Source: Pseudomonas mangiferae (GTDB taxonomy: Bacteria > Pseudomonadota > Gammaproteobacteria > Pseudomonadales > Pseudomonadaceae). From it: a stretch of 64,000 nt of DNA. Location: the NCBI RefSeq assembly GCF_007109405.1, contig NZ_VJOY01000008.1, positions 62,001-126,000 on the forward strand, written 5' to 3'. The translations under genes were made by a program, and so were the position numbers. The notes beneath the pieces are model-generated. The model was given only the letters and a program-made list of their open reading frames with translations, did not search any database and had not been told where the DNA came from. Shown here in pieces: positions 1-11,851 of this stretch. Every line of letters starts with the position of its first letter. Position 1 is the first letter of the stretch.

Positions 1-90
1 CTTGGGCAGCCACTGCTAGACGCGTACTTCCCGCTTGGCGCCATCGCGCGGCACCGGTAGGCTTCGCCGACCCCTCCGCAGGAGCCTCCC

Positions 91-432
91 ATGCCGGTCT
101 GGCTGCAAACCGCAGCGCTGTTGTGCGCATCCAACGTCTTCATGACCTACGCCTGGTACGGCCACCTGAAAACCCTGGGAGATCGCCCGTGGATCGTCGC
201 CGCCTTGCTCAGCTGGGGCGTGGCGCTGTTCGAGTACCTGCTCATGGTGCCGGCCAACCGCATCGGCTACACCGTCCTCTCCCTCGGGCAGTTGAAGATC
301 ATGCAGGAAGTGATCGGCCTCGGCGTGTTCATGCTGTTCAGCGTGTTCGTCATGCAACAGACACTGAAACTGGATTACCTGTGGGCAGGCCTGTGCCTGC
401 TGGGCGCCACCTACTTCATCTTCCGCGCCTGA
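91..432 (+). CDS. DUF486 (DMT-like) small inner-membrane protein
   Basis: This encodes 113 residues with four hydrophobic segments, at about 5-20, 35-52, 70-90 and 95-112. That size and layout match the DUF486 group of the drug/metabolite transporter superfamily. No substrate is known to me for this family. AGGAG at 80-84, six bases before the ATG, supports the start. The C-terminal half carries the SLGQLKIMQE segment that I associate with the family. It is a single gene, followed by a 188-base gap before the exonuclease. The family call is fairly safe; the function is open. Confidence 0.8.
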   Translation: MPVWLQTAALLCASNVFMTYAWYGHLKTLGDRPWIVAALLSWGVALFEYLLMVPANRIGYTVLSLGQLKIMQEVIGLGVFMLFSVFVMQQTLKLDYLWAGLCLLGATYFIFRA

Positions 433-620
433 ACGCGCAACTCGTTCCACCGGGGCGGCTCGTCGGAACCGTTGCATGCCGCGCCGGTCAGCTATCCAGG
501 CCGGTTCACATGATTGCCTCAGCGACGCCCTTCCCCTGAAAGCAGACGAAACGCGCCCCACCTACCGGACGCACGCCTGACGCGCCCCGTTCGCCGAGAC
601 ATGACCGCTAAGGAGAGCCC

Positions 621-1166
621 ATGCCGCACTGGCTGGTGATCGACCTGGAAGCCACGACCGATGAGGGCGGCTGGCCGCTGCAGGAGATGGAAATCATCGA
701 GCTGGGGGCCTCCCTGGTGAATGCCAGCGGGCGCGAAGTGGGCCATTTCCAGCGCTTCGTCCGCCCCCAGCGGCGCCCCTGCCTGACCGCCTTCTGCCGG
801 CATCTGACCCACATCGAGCAGGCGGACGTGGATACCGCGGCTCCCCTGGAAACCATCTGGCCAGCCTTCGAACGCTGGCTGCAGCATTGCGGCCCCCTGG
901 TGGGGTGGGCCAGCTGGGGCGAGTACGACCGCCGGCAGCTGGAACAAGAGCTGCGGCAGTACCGGATCGACAGCCGGCTGCTGGCACTGCCCCACCTCAA
1001 CCTCAAGCAGGGCTTCGGCCAGGCGAGGCAGCTGACCCACCCGGTGGGTCTGAACGTCGCGTTGCAACTGGCCGGCCTGAGCTTCCAGGGCCAGCAGCAC
1101 CGCGCCCTCGAAGATGCCCGCAACACCGCGCGCCTGTTGCCCCTGGTGCTGCCGGCCAGCAGCTAG
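621..1166 (+). CDS. DEDDh 3'-5' exonuclease (DnaQ/KapD-like)
   Basis: This 181-residue cytosolic protein is a single RNase-T/DnaQ-fold exonuclease domain. The metal-binding motifs are visible: VIDLEAT near the N-terminus (Asp and Glu of Exo I), an Asp in the middle third (WGEYDRRQ), and HRALEDARNTARL near the C-terminus, where His and Asp form Exo III of the DEDDh type. It has no polymerase-linked region, so it is a stand-alone nuclease like KapD/ERI-1-like proteins. The preferred substrate (RNA or DNA) cannot be read from sequence. AAGGAG lies just upstream of the ATG at a normal spacing. It is monocistronic, with ppnP beginning 65 bases later. Confidence 0.88.
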   Translation: MPHWLVIDLEATTDEGGWPLQEMEIIELGASLVNASGREVGHFQRFVRPQRRPCLTAFCRHLTHIEQADVDTAAPLETIWPAFERWLQHCGPLVGWASWGEYDRRQLEQELRQYRIDSRLLALPHLNLKQGFGQARQLTHPVGLNVALQLAGLSFQGQQHRALEDARNTARLLPLVLPASS

Positions 1167-1231
1167 TGACGCTGTAAACCGCCTTGGGCATACTGTCCGG
1201 CCTTTTTGCCCGCCCCCTTCGAGGATGATCC

Positions 1232-1513
1232 ATGTTCAAGGTCAACGAGTACTTCGACGGCACCGTCAAATCCATCGCCTTCGGCATGAGTGAAGGCCCC
1301 GCCACCATCGGGGTCATGGCACCGGGCAACTATGAGTTCGGCACCGGTCAACTGGAAGTGATGCACGTGGTCGCCGGCGCGCTGACGGTGAAGCTGCCGG
1401 GTAGCGAGAACTGGGAAACCTTCGCCGCCGGCACCCGCTTCACCGTTCCGGCCAGCAGCAAGTTCCAGCTGAAGGTAGACGTCGACACCGCCTACCTCTG
1501 CGAATACCGCTGA
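1232..1513 (+). CDS. ppnP: pyrimidine/purine nucleoside phosphorylase PpnP
   Basis: The 93-residue protein begins [17 protein letters not shown] and matches the DUF1255/YaiE (PpnP) family over its whole length. It is a small cupin barrel. Members phosphorolyse a broad range of nucleosides to free base and ribose-1-phosphate (established for E. coli PpnP). The conserved segments [11 protein letters not shown] and [13 protein letters not shown], and the ending YLCEYR, are present. GAGGATGATCC precedes the ATG as a ribosome site. It stands alone, and the convergent ABC transporter ends 38 bases downstream. Confidence 0.92.
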   Translation: MFKVNEYFDGTVKSIAFGMSEGPATIGVMAPGNYEFGTGQLEVMHVVAGALTVKLPGSENWETFAAGTRFTVPASSKFQLKVDVDTAYLCEYR

Positions 1514-1550
1514 GCCCTCCGGCGGCCTCGTTCGACGGCCGCCCTTCCCC

Positions 1551-3341
1551 TCACGCTCTGTCTGTTTCCTGCGCGTCGGCGCCCCGGGCGAACTGCAAGG
1601 CCGCCAGCCGGGCATACAGCGCGTCCTGCCGCACCAATTCTTCATGGGTGCCGATGGCCACCAGCCGGCCAAGGTCGATCACCGCGATGCGGTCGGCGTT
1701 CTGTACCGTCGCCAGCCGGTGGGCGATCACCAGGGTGGTGCGGCCGCTCATCAACCGTGGCAGCGCCTGCTGGATCAGGTGTTCGCTCTCCGCATCCAGG
1801 GCGCTGGTGGCTTCGTCCAGCAGCAGGATGGGCGCGTCCACCAGCAATGCCCGGGCGATGGCCAGGCGTTGGCGCTGGCCACCGGACAGCCCCAGGCCGC
1901 CCTCCCCCAGCCGCGTCTCGTAGCCCTCCGGCAGGTCGACGATGAATCCATGGGCATGGGCCGCCCGCGCTGCGGCCTCCACCTCGGCCTGGCTGGCATC
2001 GGGGCGGCCATAGCGGATGTTGTCCGCCACGCTGCCGAAGAACAGCGCCGGGCTCTGGGATACCAGGGCGAAGCAGCGCCGCAGGTCGGCCGGGTCCAGT
2101 TGGTCGATGGGCACCCCGTCCAGTTCGATGCGGCCCCCGCTGGGGTCGTAGAACCGCAGCAGCAGGTCGAACAGCGTCGACTTGCCGGCCCCCGAAGGCC
2201 CCACCAGCGCCACCGTTTCGCCGGGGCGAACCTGCAGGTCGATACCCGCCAGCGCCTCTGCATGGGGCCGCGACGGGTAGGCGAAGCGCAGCGCCTCGAG
2301 GCGCAGCGCGCCGCTGACCCGTGGCGGCAGCGTGCGCACCCCCTGGTCGGGCGCGGTGATGGCATTGGTGGTCTGCAGCAGTTCGGCGATGCGCTCGGCG
2401 GCGCCCAGGGCGCTCTGCAGTTCGCCGATCACTTCGCTGAGGGTGCCGAAGGCGGAGCCGACGATCAGGCTGTAGAACACGAAGGCCGCCAGTTCCCCGC
2501 CGCTGATTCGGCCGGCGATCACGTCCATGCCGCCGACCCAGAGCATCACGCCCACAGCGCCCAGCACCAGTACGATGACCACGGTGATCAGCCAGGCACG
2601 CTGGGCGATGCGCCGTCGGGCAGTGGCGAACGCCGCCTCCACGGTACTGGCGAAGCGCAGGCGATCCTGGGCCTGGTGGTTGTACGCCTGGACCGTCTTG
2701 ATCTGCCCCAGGGTCTCGCCGATGTAGCTGCCCACGTCGGCGATGCGGTCCTGGCTCTGCCGGGACAGGCTGCGCACCCGCCGGCCGAACAGCAGGATCG
2801 GCGCCACCACCAGCGGCAGCACCGCCACCACGATGGCGGTCAGTTTCGGATTGGTGAAGAACAGCAGCGTGACCCCGCCCACCAGCATGATGACGTTGCG
2901 CAACGCCATGGACAGCGAGGAGCCGATCACCGACTGCAGCAGCGTGGTGTCGGCGGTGAGCCGCGACTGGACTTCCGAGCTGCGGGTGGTCTCGAAGAAC
3001 GCGGGGTGCAGCCCCACCAGATGGTCGAACACCCGCCGGCGGATGTCGGCGACGAAGCGCTCGCCCAGCCAGGACACCAGGTAGAAGCGCGTGTAGGTGC
3101 CCACCGCCAGGGCCAGCACCAGCACGAAGAACAGCAGGATCGAGCGGTTCAGGGCATGGGGCGACTGGGTGGCCAACCCCTGGTCCACCAGCAGCTTGAT
3201 GCCCTGCCCCATGGACAGGGTGATGGCGGCGGTGAACAGCAGGGCCAGCAGCGCCACGGCGATTCGGCCCCGGTAAGGTTTCACGAAGCGCGCCGCCATT
3301 TGCAGCGCAGCCCGTTGGCGAGTACTCAGGAGCGACGGCAT
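1551..3341 (-). CDS. ABC exporter, fused membrane and ATPase half-transporter
   Basis: This 596-residue type IV ABC exporter half-molecule should work as a homodimer in the inner membrane. The N-terminal membrane domain (about residues 20-315) has six hydrophobic spans. The ATPase domain follows with Walker A GPSGAGKST at about 378-386, signature LSGGQRQR, Walker B ILLLDEATSALD and the H-loop IAHRLAT. It resembles MsbA and multidrug or lipid exporters; the substrate is not deducible. The reading frame allows a TTG one codon earlier, but GGAAGG is better placed for the ATG at 3341. Expression is convergent with ppnP. No partner gene is adjacent. Confidence 0.88.
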   Translation of the reverse strand: MPSLLSTRQRAALQMAARFVKPYRGRIAVALLALLFTAAITLSMGQGIKLLVDQGLATQSPHALNRSILLFFVLVLALAVGTYTRFYLVSWLGERFVADIRRRVFDHLVGLHPAFFETTRSSEVQSRLTADTTLLQSVIGSSLSMALRNVIMLVGGVTLLFFTNPKLTAIVVAVLPLVVAPILLFGRRVRSLSRQSQDRIADVGSYIGETLGQIKTVQAYNHQAQDRLRFASTVEAAFATARRRIAQRAWLITVVIVLVLGAVGVMLWVGGMDVIAGRISGGELAAFVFYSLIVGSAFGTLSEVIGELQSALGAAERIAELLQTTNAITAPDQGVRTLPPRVSGALRLEALRFAYPSRPHAEALAGIDLQVRPGETVALVGPSGAGKSTLFDLLLRFYDPSGGRIELDGVPIDQLDPADLRRCFALVSQSPALFFGSVADNIRYGRPDASQAEVEAAARAAHAHGFIVDLPEGYETRLGEGGLGLSGGQRQRLAIARALLVDAPILLLDEATSALDAESEHLIQQALPRLMSGRTTLVIAHRLATVQNADRIAVIDLGRLVAIGTHEELVRQDALYARLAALQFARGADAQETDRA

Positions 3342-3393
3342 CAATACCTTCCTTCAAGGCGAGAGGGGCGACAGGCGAAAGGTAACACCGGGC

Positions 3394-3984
3394 TCATCCG
3401 GCCTCCGGCGTGCCGGGAAAGCGGTAGTGCCCGGTGATCTCGAAGCGGAACAGCAGGTCTTCCTCCCGGGCGCCGCGGCCGATGTTGTGCAGGATCAACG
3501 GCACGCCATCGACGCCGATACGGTCCGACACCAGGCCGATGTGGGTCTGGCCGCGCCCCAGGTTCCAGGTCACGACATCACCGGGGCGGTAGGCCCCGGC
3601 CTCCCGACTTACCGGCAGCGCCATGCCCTGGCGCCGGAACCAGGTCATCAGGTTGGGCACCCGGCGGTGGTCGATGCTGGGGTCGGGGCGCGTGGCGCCC
3701 CATGACCGTGGGTAGGCCCGGAAATGCTCGCGCATGTCCTGGTGGAGCGCCACCTGCAGGTCAAGCCCCTGTGGCCGCAGGGCACGGATCACCACGTCGC
3801 TGCAGACGCCGGTCTCCAGGGGCACGTCGCCACCGGGGTAGGCCAGGCGGCGATACCGAGGGTCATAGCCGAGCGTAACGCCGACTTGCTGGCGCGCCGC
3901 GGCCACCAGGGCGGCGGGATCGACGGCAGCCTGGGCCTGCCAGCACAACAACAACCCGCACAGGGCGGTCAGAATACGGCGCAC
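3394..3984 (-). CDS. secreted DUF1287 protein, possible Cys-protease-like fold
   Basis: This encodes 196 residues with a clear Sec signal peptide (MRRILTALCGLLLCWQAQA, cleavage near residue 19-20), so the mature protein is periplasmic. Family hallmarks of DUF1287 are present: ETGVCSDVVIRAL, DPSIDHRRVPNLMTWF and GQTHIGLVSDR. The Cys in GVCSD and the His in THIGLVSD are arranged as in NlpC/papain-like folds. That catalytic reading is inference; the family is uncharacterised to my knowledge. It lies 52 bases upstream of the ABC exporter on the same strand, so the two may be co-transcribed. Confidence 0.82.
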   Translation of the reverse strand: MRRILTALCGLLLCWQAQAAVDPAALVAAARQQVGVTLGYDPRYRRLAYPGGDVPLETGVCSDVVIRALRPQGLDLQVALHQDMREHFRAYPRSWGATRPDPSIDHRRVPNLMTWFRRQGMALPVSREAGAYRPGDVVTWNLGRGQTHIGLVSDRIGVDGVPLILHNIGRGAREEDLLFRFEITGHYRFPGTPEAG

Positions 3985-4287
3985 CGGAGCCTCCTCGGAA
4001 AACGGACCCTCGGCGTTATACCGTCAAACGCCAGCGGTTTCGAGGATCGCCTGGCGAGGCGCCGAGATTCCGGCCGCGTCGTCGTTCCCCATGAAGCGCT
4101 TCTGAATCTGACCTCGCTACGGGCGTCGATGACCTGCCGGGCTATGCTGGCGACTTGGCATGAACGCTGCTTCCGACTGAAGGGATCGCCCCCATGGCCG
4201 ATACCTTGACGCACCCGTCGGCGTCACCGCCGTGTCATGCCGGGTGCGTACCGTCGCCAGACCTGAACCCACGATGAGGAGACCGCC
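3985..4287. other. intergenic region, divergent promoters expected
   Basis: This 303-base gap separates the leftward DUF1287 gene from the rightward 57-codon gene, so promoters in both directions are expected here. I could not assign a convincing -35/-10 pair. The only further structure is a possible 27-codon upstream ORF at 4194-4277, listed separately. Confidence 0.5.
4194..4277 (+). CDS. possible 27-codon upstream ORF
   Basis: This short frame starts ATG GCC GAT and ends in a TGA at 4275-4277. It has GAAGGGATC about eight bases before its ATG. Its stop overlaps the GAGGAG ribosome site of the following 57-codon gene (start 4288), the geometry of translational coupling. The predicted peptide (MADTLTHPSASPPCHAGCVP...) is not recognised and is rich in Pro, Ser and Cys. 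It may be a leader peptide or chance; the call rests only on spacing. Confidence 0.25.
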   Translation: MADTLTHPSASPPCHAGCVPSPDLNPR

Positions 4288-4461
4288 ATGCTCGATGAGC
4301 GCAGCCGAGAACAACGCGTCGTTTCGATCCCGCCGCAACGCCCCATCGGCGGTGCGATCATCGACGACCAGGGCCGGGAAATCCCGATCACCGAAACCAT
4401 GATCCAGCGCGCCTGCCGCGAGCTGGAAACGGCCTGCATCCACGCTGGCAAGCACGCCTGA
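4288..4461 (+). CDS. 57-residue conserved small protein (PA1571-like)
   Basis: The protein is 57 residues. It starts MLDERSREQRVVSIPP and contains RPIGGAIIDDQGREIPITE followed by a short helix ending in Cys-Ile-His. GAGGAG seven bases upstream of the ATG is a strong ribosome site. From memory it resembles the short PA1571-type proteins of Pseudomonas. The function is unknown, and it has no signal peptide or membrane segment. Codon use is that of a normal high-GC Pseudomonas gene, which argues that this short frame is real. It is convergent with pdxB, whose stop lies 51 bases downstream. Confidence 0.7.
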   Translation: MLDERSREQRVVSIPPQRPIGGAIIDDQGREIPITETMIQRACRELETACIHAGKHA

Positions 4462-4512
4462 CAGCGACGGGCCGCGCCTCCGGGCAGCGGCCCGGGCGCG
4501 CGCGGGGCCTCC

Positions 4513-5658
4513 TCAGCCGATCACCCGGCTCCCCAGCGCCTCCCCCAGGCGACGCAGCTCGTCGTCACCCGAGGTGAGCCGCAGCGTGAGGCCGTCGATT
4601 TCCCGACGCACCGGATAATGCTTGCGCAGGGTGTCGAAGGCCGCGCGCCGCGCCACCTCGTCCCCTTCCAGCGTGCGGCGGAAATCCGCATCGTCGCGGC
4701 GTGGGTCGTAGACCGCCCGGCAGAGCATCGGCAGCGCCCAGCGTGGGTCGCAGCCGGCCCCCAGCACCACCTCCGCCAACCCGGGCGCAGGGAGCAGGCT
4801 GGCCAGTTCCACCTCCGGGCGCTCACCCTGATGGGCGCAGAAGGCCCGGTAGATCTGCTCGGTGCCGCGCAGCTTGCCGTCTAGGCTGTAACCGGCGATG
4901 TGGGGGGTCGCCAGCCGGCAGTGCCGGGCCAACTCCACGTCCACCAGCGGTTCTCCTTCCCAGACATCCAGCACGGCGCGAACATCGTCGCGGCGCGCCA
5001 GCAGCGCCTTCAGCGCCTGGTTGTCCACCACCGCGCCCCGGCTGGCGTTGATCAGCCAGGCCCCGGGCCGCAGGCGGGCCAGGCGCGTCTCGTCCAGCAG
5101 GTGGTGGGTCGAGGCGTCCAGGGGCGTATGCAGGCTGATCACGTCGCAGGTGTCCAGTAACTCCTCCAGCCCGATATAGTCCCCGTCGCCCTCCAGGGCC
5201 AGGCGCGGGGGGTCGCAGACCCGCACCTGCCAGCCCAGCCCGCGCAATACCTGCAGCAGCCGACCGCCCACTTCCCCAGCTCCCAACACCCCGTAGCGCC
5301 GCGTTGCCGGATCGATCCCGGCATCTTCCGCCAGGGTCAGGACGCTGCCCAGCACGTAGTCCACCACCCCTCGGGCGTTGCAACCCGGCGCGCTGGCCCA
5401 GGCGATGCCGGCCTCACGCAGGTAGTCCAGGTCCAGGTGGTCGGTGCCGATGGTGCAGGTGCCGACGAAGGTCACGGCGCTGCCCTCCAGCAGGTCGCGC
5501 CCCACCGGAGTGACCGAACGCACCAGCAGCACTTCGGCGTCGCCCAGGGCAGCCCTGTCGATGGCGCGTCCGGGCAACCGGCGGATGGCATCCGCCCCGG
5601 CGAAGGAGGAAAAGAAGGCCTCGACCAGGGGAATGTTCTCATCGGCGAGCAAGCGCAT
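4513..5658 (-). CDS. pdxB: erythronate-4-phosphate dehydrogenase PdxB
   Basis: PdxB oxidises 4-phospho-D-erythronate, the second step of DXP-dependent pyridoxal phosphate synthesis. The 381-residue product starts [16 protein letters not shown], the usual PdxB N-terminus, and has the family's normal length. The reading frame is open further upstream, but that extension is not protein-like. Visible features are [13 protein letters not shown], the NAD Rossmann loop [11 protein letters not shown], catalytic Arg in [11 protein letters not shown], Glu in DVWEGEP and His in TPHIAGYS. The C-terminal PdxB dimerisation domain follows. The ribosome site is weak. It is divergent from the MATE pump gene. 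Confidence 0.95.
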   Translation of the reverse strand: MRLLADENIPLVEAFFSSFAGADAIRRLPGRAIDRAALGDAEVLLVRSVTPVGRDLLEGSAVTFVGTCTIGTDHLDLDYLREAGIAWASAPGCNARGVVDYVLGSVLTLAEDAGIDPATRRYGVLGAGEVGGRLLQVLRGLGWQVRVCDPPRLALEGDGDYIGLEELLDTCDVISLHTPLDASTHHLLDETRLARLRPGAWLINASRGAVVDNQALKALLARRDDVRAVLDVWEGEPLVDVELARHCRLATPHIAGYSLDGKLRGTEQIYRAFCAHQGERPEVELASLLPAPGLAEVVLGAGCDPRWALPMLCRAVYDPRRDDADFRRTLEGDEVARRAAFDTLRKHYPVRREIDGLTLRLTSGDDELRRLGEALGSRVIG

Positions 5659-5925
5659 GGGGGTCGTCTCGGCAGCGGCTAGCGAAGCCGGCATTCTAGG
5701 GCGCGCCGGCGGTTTGTACGACCGGCACGGCGCCCGCGCCGGCGCGCCCTTTCCTGACCGGTGCGTCAACGCGTAGACTAGCCGGCCGTCCAGCCGCTCC
5801 CTCGAAACGTCCGCGAATGCCGCGCGACAGCCGTCGTCGTTTCTCGATGCGTGCTGCATTGCCCCGCGCCGGTGGGAACCGCGCCCGGCCGCCACTGCCG
5901 CCCCAGTGGCCTGTCAACCAATGGA

Positions 5926-7320
5926 ATGCGTCCCGTGTCCGCCCCTGCTTCCTCCTTCGCCCGCATCCGCCGCGAATTCACCGCCCTGCTGACCCTCGCC
6001 CTGCCGATCATCATCGCCCAGCTGTCCCACTCCGCCATGGGCTTCGTCGACGCGGTCATGGCCGGGCGCGTCAGCCCGACCGACCTGGCGGCGGTGGCCC
6101 TGGGCAACTCGATCTGGGTGCCGGTCTACCTGCTGATGACCGGCACCCTGCTGGCCACCACGCCCAAGGTGGCGCAGCACTTCGGCGCCGGGCGCCTGGA
6201 GGAGATCGGCCCGCTGGTGCGCCAGGCCCTGTGGCTGGCGGTGGGCACCGGCTTGGCCGCGGCCGTGGTGCTGTGGTCCGCCCGGCCGGTACTGCAGGTG
6301 ATGGGGGTCGCCCCGGCGCTGGTAGAGTCCAGCATGGTGTACCTGCGCGGGATCGGCTTCGGCATTCCGGCGGTGGCGCTCTACCACGTCCTGCGCTGCT
6401 TCAGCGACGGGCTCGGCCGTACCCGCCCGAGCATGGTCCTGGGCATCGGTGGCCTGTTACTGAACATTCCGTTGAACTATGTGTTCATCTACGGACACTT
6501 CGGCGTGCCGGCCTTGGGCGGCCCCGGCTGTGGCTGGGCCAGCGGTCTGGTGATGTGGTTCATGTTCTTCGGCATGCTCGGCTGGGTGCGCTGGGCGCCG
6601 GCCTACCGCAGCAGCCGGCTGTTCGCCCGCTTCGACCGGCCGAACGGGCCGATCATGCGCCGCCTGCTAGGGATCGGCGTCCCCATCGGCGTGGCGGTGT
6701 TCGCCGAGTCCAGCATCTTCGCGGTGATCGCCCTGCTGATCGGCAGCCTGGGCGCGGACGTGGTGGCGGGCCACCAGATCGCCCTCAACTTCAGCTCCCT
6801 GGTGTTCATGATCCCCTACTCCCTGGCCATGGCGGTCACCGTCCGGGTCGGCCAGTCCCTGGGGCGTAAGGACGCCCTGGCGGCGCGCTTTTCCGCCCGG
6901 GTGGGCATCGCCAGCGCCCTGCTTTATGCCTGCCTGTCGGCGAGCCTGATGCTGGCGTTCCGCGAGCAGATCGCCGAGATCTATACCGCCGACCCCACGG
7001 TGATTCGGGTCGCGGCGATGCTCATCGCCTACTCGGCGCTGTTCCAGTTCTCGGACGGGTTGCAGGTGATCACCGCCGGCGCCCTGCGCGGCTACCAGGA
7101 CACCCGGGCGACCATGATCATCACCCTGTTCGCCTACTGGGGCATTGGCCTGCCGGTGGGCTACGTCCTCGGCCTCAGCCACCTGTTCGGCGAGCCCAGC
7201 GGGCCGAGCGGCCTGTGGCTGGGCCTGATCGCCGGCCTCACCGGGGCGGCGCTGATGCTGTCGGTGCGCCTCAACCGCAGCGCCCGGCGGCACATCCGCC
7301 TGGAGGCGCTCCCCGGCTGA
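5926..7320 (+). CDS. norM: MATE family multidrug/cation antiporter
   Basis: This 464-residue inner-membrane protein has about twelve hydrophobic segments in two homologous halves, typical of NorM-type MATE exporters. These expel drugs or dyes in exchange for Na+ or H+. Hallmarks are ALPIIIAQLSHSAMGFVDAV in helix 1 and ITAGALRGYQDTR in the second half. The frame is open back to 5851, but hydrophobic family similarity begins after 5926. I chose the ATG at 5926; a GTG at 5935 is an alternative, and neither has a strong ribosome site. P. aeruginosa PmpM is the closest named relative I recall. The substrate is not predictable. Confidence 0.88.
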   Translation: MRPVSAPASSFARIRREFTALLTLALPIIIAQLSHSAMGFVDAVMAGRVSPTDLAAVALGNSIWVPVYLLMTGTLLATTPKVAQHFGAGRLEEIGPLVRQALWLAVGTGLAAAVVLWSARPVLQVMGVAPALVESSMVYLRGIGFGIPAVALYHVLRCFSDGLGRTRPSMVLGIGGLLLNIPLNYVFIYGHFGVPALGGPGCGWASGLVMWFMFFGMLGWVRWAPAYRSSRLFARFDRPNGPIMRRLLGIGVPIGVAVFAESSIFAVIALLIGSLGADVVAGHQIALNFSSLVFMIPYSLAMAVTVRVGQSLGRKDALAARFSARVGIASALLYACLSASLMLAFREQIAEIYTADPTVIRVAAMLIAYSALFQFSDGLQVITAGALRGYQDTRATMIITLFAYWGIGLPVGYVLGLSHLFGEPSGPSGLWLGLIAGLTGAALMLSVRLNRSARRHIRLEALPG

Positions 7321-7338
7321 CGGCGGGATGCCGCCGGG

Positions 7339-7578
7339 TCAGTCGGCCTTCTTGCGGATCCAGTAGAGGAACGTGTCGCCCTCCTCGGCCTGCTCCAGCA
7401 GCTCGTGGCCGAGGAACACGCAGAACTTGGGGATATCGCGGCGGGTGGACGGGTCGGTGGCGATCACCTTGAGCAGCCCGCCGGCCCGCAGATCGCGCAC
7501 CTTGTTGTGCAGCAGCATCACCGGTTCGGGACAGTTGAGGCCGCTGGCATCGAGAATCGCATCGGGTTGTTCGGACAT
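7339..7578 (-). CDS. tusA: sulfur carrier protein TusA
   Basis: This 79-residue cytosolic sulfurtransferase carries persulfide sulfur from IscS towards tRNA 2-thiouridine and other acceptors. Cys16 in the GLNCPEPVM motif is the sulfur-bearing residue. The ATP-independent two-layer alpha/beta fold is indicated by the TusA/SirA family ending [10 protein letters not shown]. Two ATGs are adjacent; AGGAGG is two bases from the first and five from the second, so the second (7578) is preferred. It lies 60 bases downstream of rlmM on the same strand and is probably co-transcribed with it. Confidence 0.93.
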   Translation of the reverse strand: MSEQPDAILDASGLNCPEPVMLLHNKVRDLRAGGLLKVIATDPSTRRDIPKFCVFLGHELLEQAEEGDTFLYWIRKKAD

Positions 7579-7638
7579 CATGGCCTCCTGGATCGAGCCG
7601 GCATTGTCGCCGAAACGCCGGAGCCGGTCACGGCCGGC

Positions 7639-8691
7639 TCAGCGGTCCAGCCGGCGCAGGTGGCAGGTGACTTCCTCGCGGTCGTGGTAGAGCTGCTTGC
7701 AGCCGATGGCCACCCGCACGCCGCGCTCGCGCAAGCCGTCGGCGATGCGCTCTAGCAACCGGCTCACCTCCGCGTGCCGCTGCTTCATGGGCAGCTTCAG
7801 ATTGACCACCGCCTCGCGGCACCAGCCCTCGCCGAGCCAGGTCTCGATCAGCGCGGCGGTGCGCGCCGGTTTCTCGACGATGTCGCAGACCATCCAGTCC
7901 ACCGGCCGGCGCGGGCGGAAGACGAAGCCATCGGCCCGCTGGTGCTCCACCAGGCCGGAATCCATCAGGCCCGGGTCCATGGGGCCGTTGTCCACGGCGA
8001 TCACCTTCATGTGCCGGTTCACCAGTTGCCAGGTCCAGCCACCGGGAGCGGCGCCCAGGTCCACGGCGGTCATCGCCGGGGCCAGGCGGGTGTCCCATTC
8101 CTCCCGGGGCACGAACTGGTGCCAGGCTTCCTCCAGCTTGAGGGTGGACCGGCTGGGCGCTTCCCGGGGGAATTTCAGGCGCGGGATGCCCATGGGCCAG
8201 GCGGCGGAGTTGCCCGAGTCGGCGACGCCAAGGAACACCCGGCGGCCGCTGAGGAAGGTCAGCAGCAGCCGCGGCGACTCTCCTTCCCGCAGGCGGCCGG
8301 CCTTTTCCAGGGCCTTGCGCAGCGGCACGTCGAACTTGCGGCAGAAGGTCGACAGCTCCTTGCCCTCGTTGGTGTCCAGCACCTCCAGCCACAGGCTGCC
8401 GGCGACCGGGTAGTCCTGCAGGCGCTCCAGCAGCACGCCGATGCGGTCGCTCTCGGGCAGGTCGACGAAGGCCCCCCTCGCCCACTGGCGGGGGAAGACC
8501 AGCCGGTCGAAACGCTGCTCCTTCAGCAGCCGCGCGGCGCCGTCGGCTTCGCTGCAGATGAATTCGGCGCAGGCTTCGTTCGGCCGGGCCTTGGCGTAGC
8601 CGGCCACGCCGAGGGCGGCGGCGCGCTCGCTGAGTTCGGCACACACCTCACCCTCGAAGCCGGGCCGGCAATGCAGGAAAACGCTGTCCAT
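7639..8691 (-). CDS. rlmM: 23S rRNA C2498 2'-O-ribose methyltransferase RlmM
   Basis: This 350-residue SAM-dependent enzyme methylates the ribose of C2498 in 23S rRNA. It starts MDSVFLHCRPGFEGEVCAEL. An N-terminal THUMP-like region is followed by a Rossmann methyltransferase domain with the SAM motif DLGAAPGGWTWQL at about residue 205-220 and VDWMVCDIVEKPAR. The frame is open far upstream on the same strand, through the reverse complement of acnA; that is a GC artefact. The ATG at 8691 restores the family N-terminus. It is divergent from acnA, with about 200 bases between the two starts. Confidence 0.93.
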   Translation of the reverse strand: MDSVFLHCRPGFEGEVCAELSERAAALGVAGYAKARPNEACAEFICSEADGAARLLKEQRFDRLVFPRQWARGAFVDLPESDRIGVLLERLQDYPVAGSLWLEVLDTNEGKELSTFCRKFDVPLRKALEKAGRLREGESPRLLLTFLSGRRVFLGVADSGNSAAWPMGIPRLKFPREAPSRSTLKLEEAWHQFVPREEWDTRLAPAMTAVDLGAAPGGWTWQLVNRHMKVIAVDNGPMDPGLMDSGLVEHQRADGFVFRPRRPVDWMVCDIVEKPARTAALIETWLGEGWCREAVVNLKLPMKQRHAEVSRLLERIADGLRERGVRVAIGCKQLYHDREEVTCHLRRLDR

Positions 8692-8889
8692 CGGTGATAT
8701 CCGTGAAAAGTGGGCATCGCGCCGGCTCTGCGGCGGGGCGCGCATGATAGCCCAACGGGAACCCCGGGCCGCATGGGCCGGTCCAGTGACATGACGAAAC
8801 CTTCCAGCGGAGCCCGATCCCCGAAGCGGGGACGCGAGACTCCGCGCCGTTTCATCGGCCCGTGCCGTGCGGGCCTCAAGGAGATGCGC

Positions 8890-11631
<2,742 letters not shown>

Positions 11632-11638
11632 CACGGAA

Positions 11639-11660
11639 CGGGCAGAGCGTGCGCTGCCCG
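11639..11660 (+). terminator. stem-loop just after acnA
   Basis: The arms CGGGCAG and CTGCCCG, seven pairs with an eight-base loop, lie seven bases past the acnA stop. There is no T-run, so it may stabilise the mRNA 3' end or act as a weak terminator. Confidence 0.4.
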
Positions 11661-11851
11661 CATTCCGGCGTTCGGCTCGTTGAAGCGCGGCGATGTGGCT
11701 GACGAGGTGACTAAGCGAACGCCTCGTGACTGACCATCCATTGACGCCAGAAAACCGTATTTCGGTGGTTTACAGGTACACTGGCGCATTTTCGGGCGAC
11801 CGCGCCGAGTCGGGCGGTTGATCGATCGTCACCTACCGAAGAGTGAGGTCC

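Noticed and set aside
5659-5895. N-terminal extension of PdxB
   Set aside because: The Arg/Ala-rich extension lacks family similarity; the ATG at 5658 gives the standard PdxB start and length.
11818-11831. TTGATCGATCGTCA before aer as an ANR box
   Set aside because: One half-site is perfect, but the other matches only one of five positions. It also lies only about 20 bases from the start codon, the wrong place for activation.
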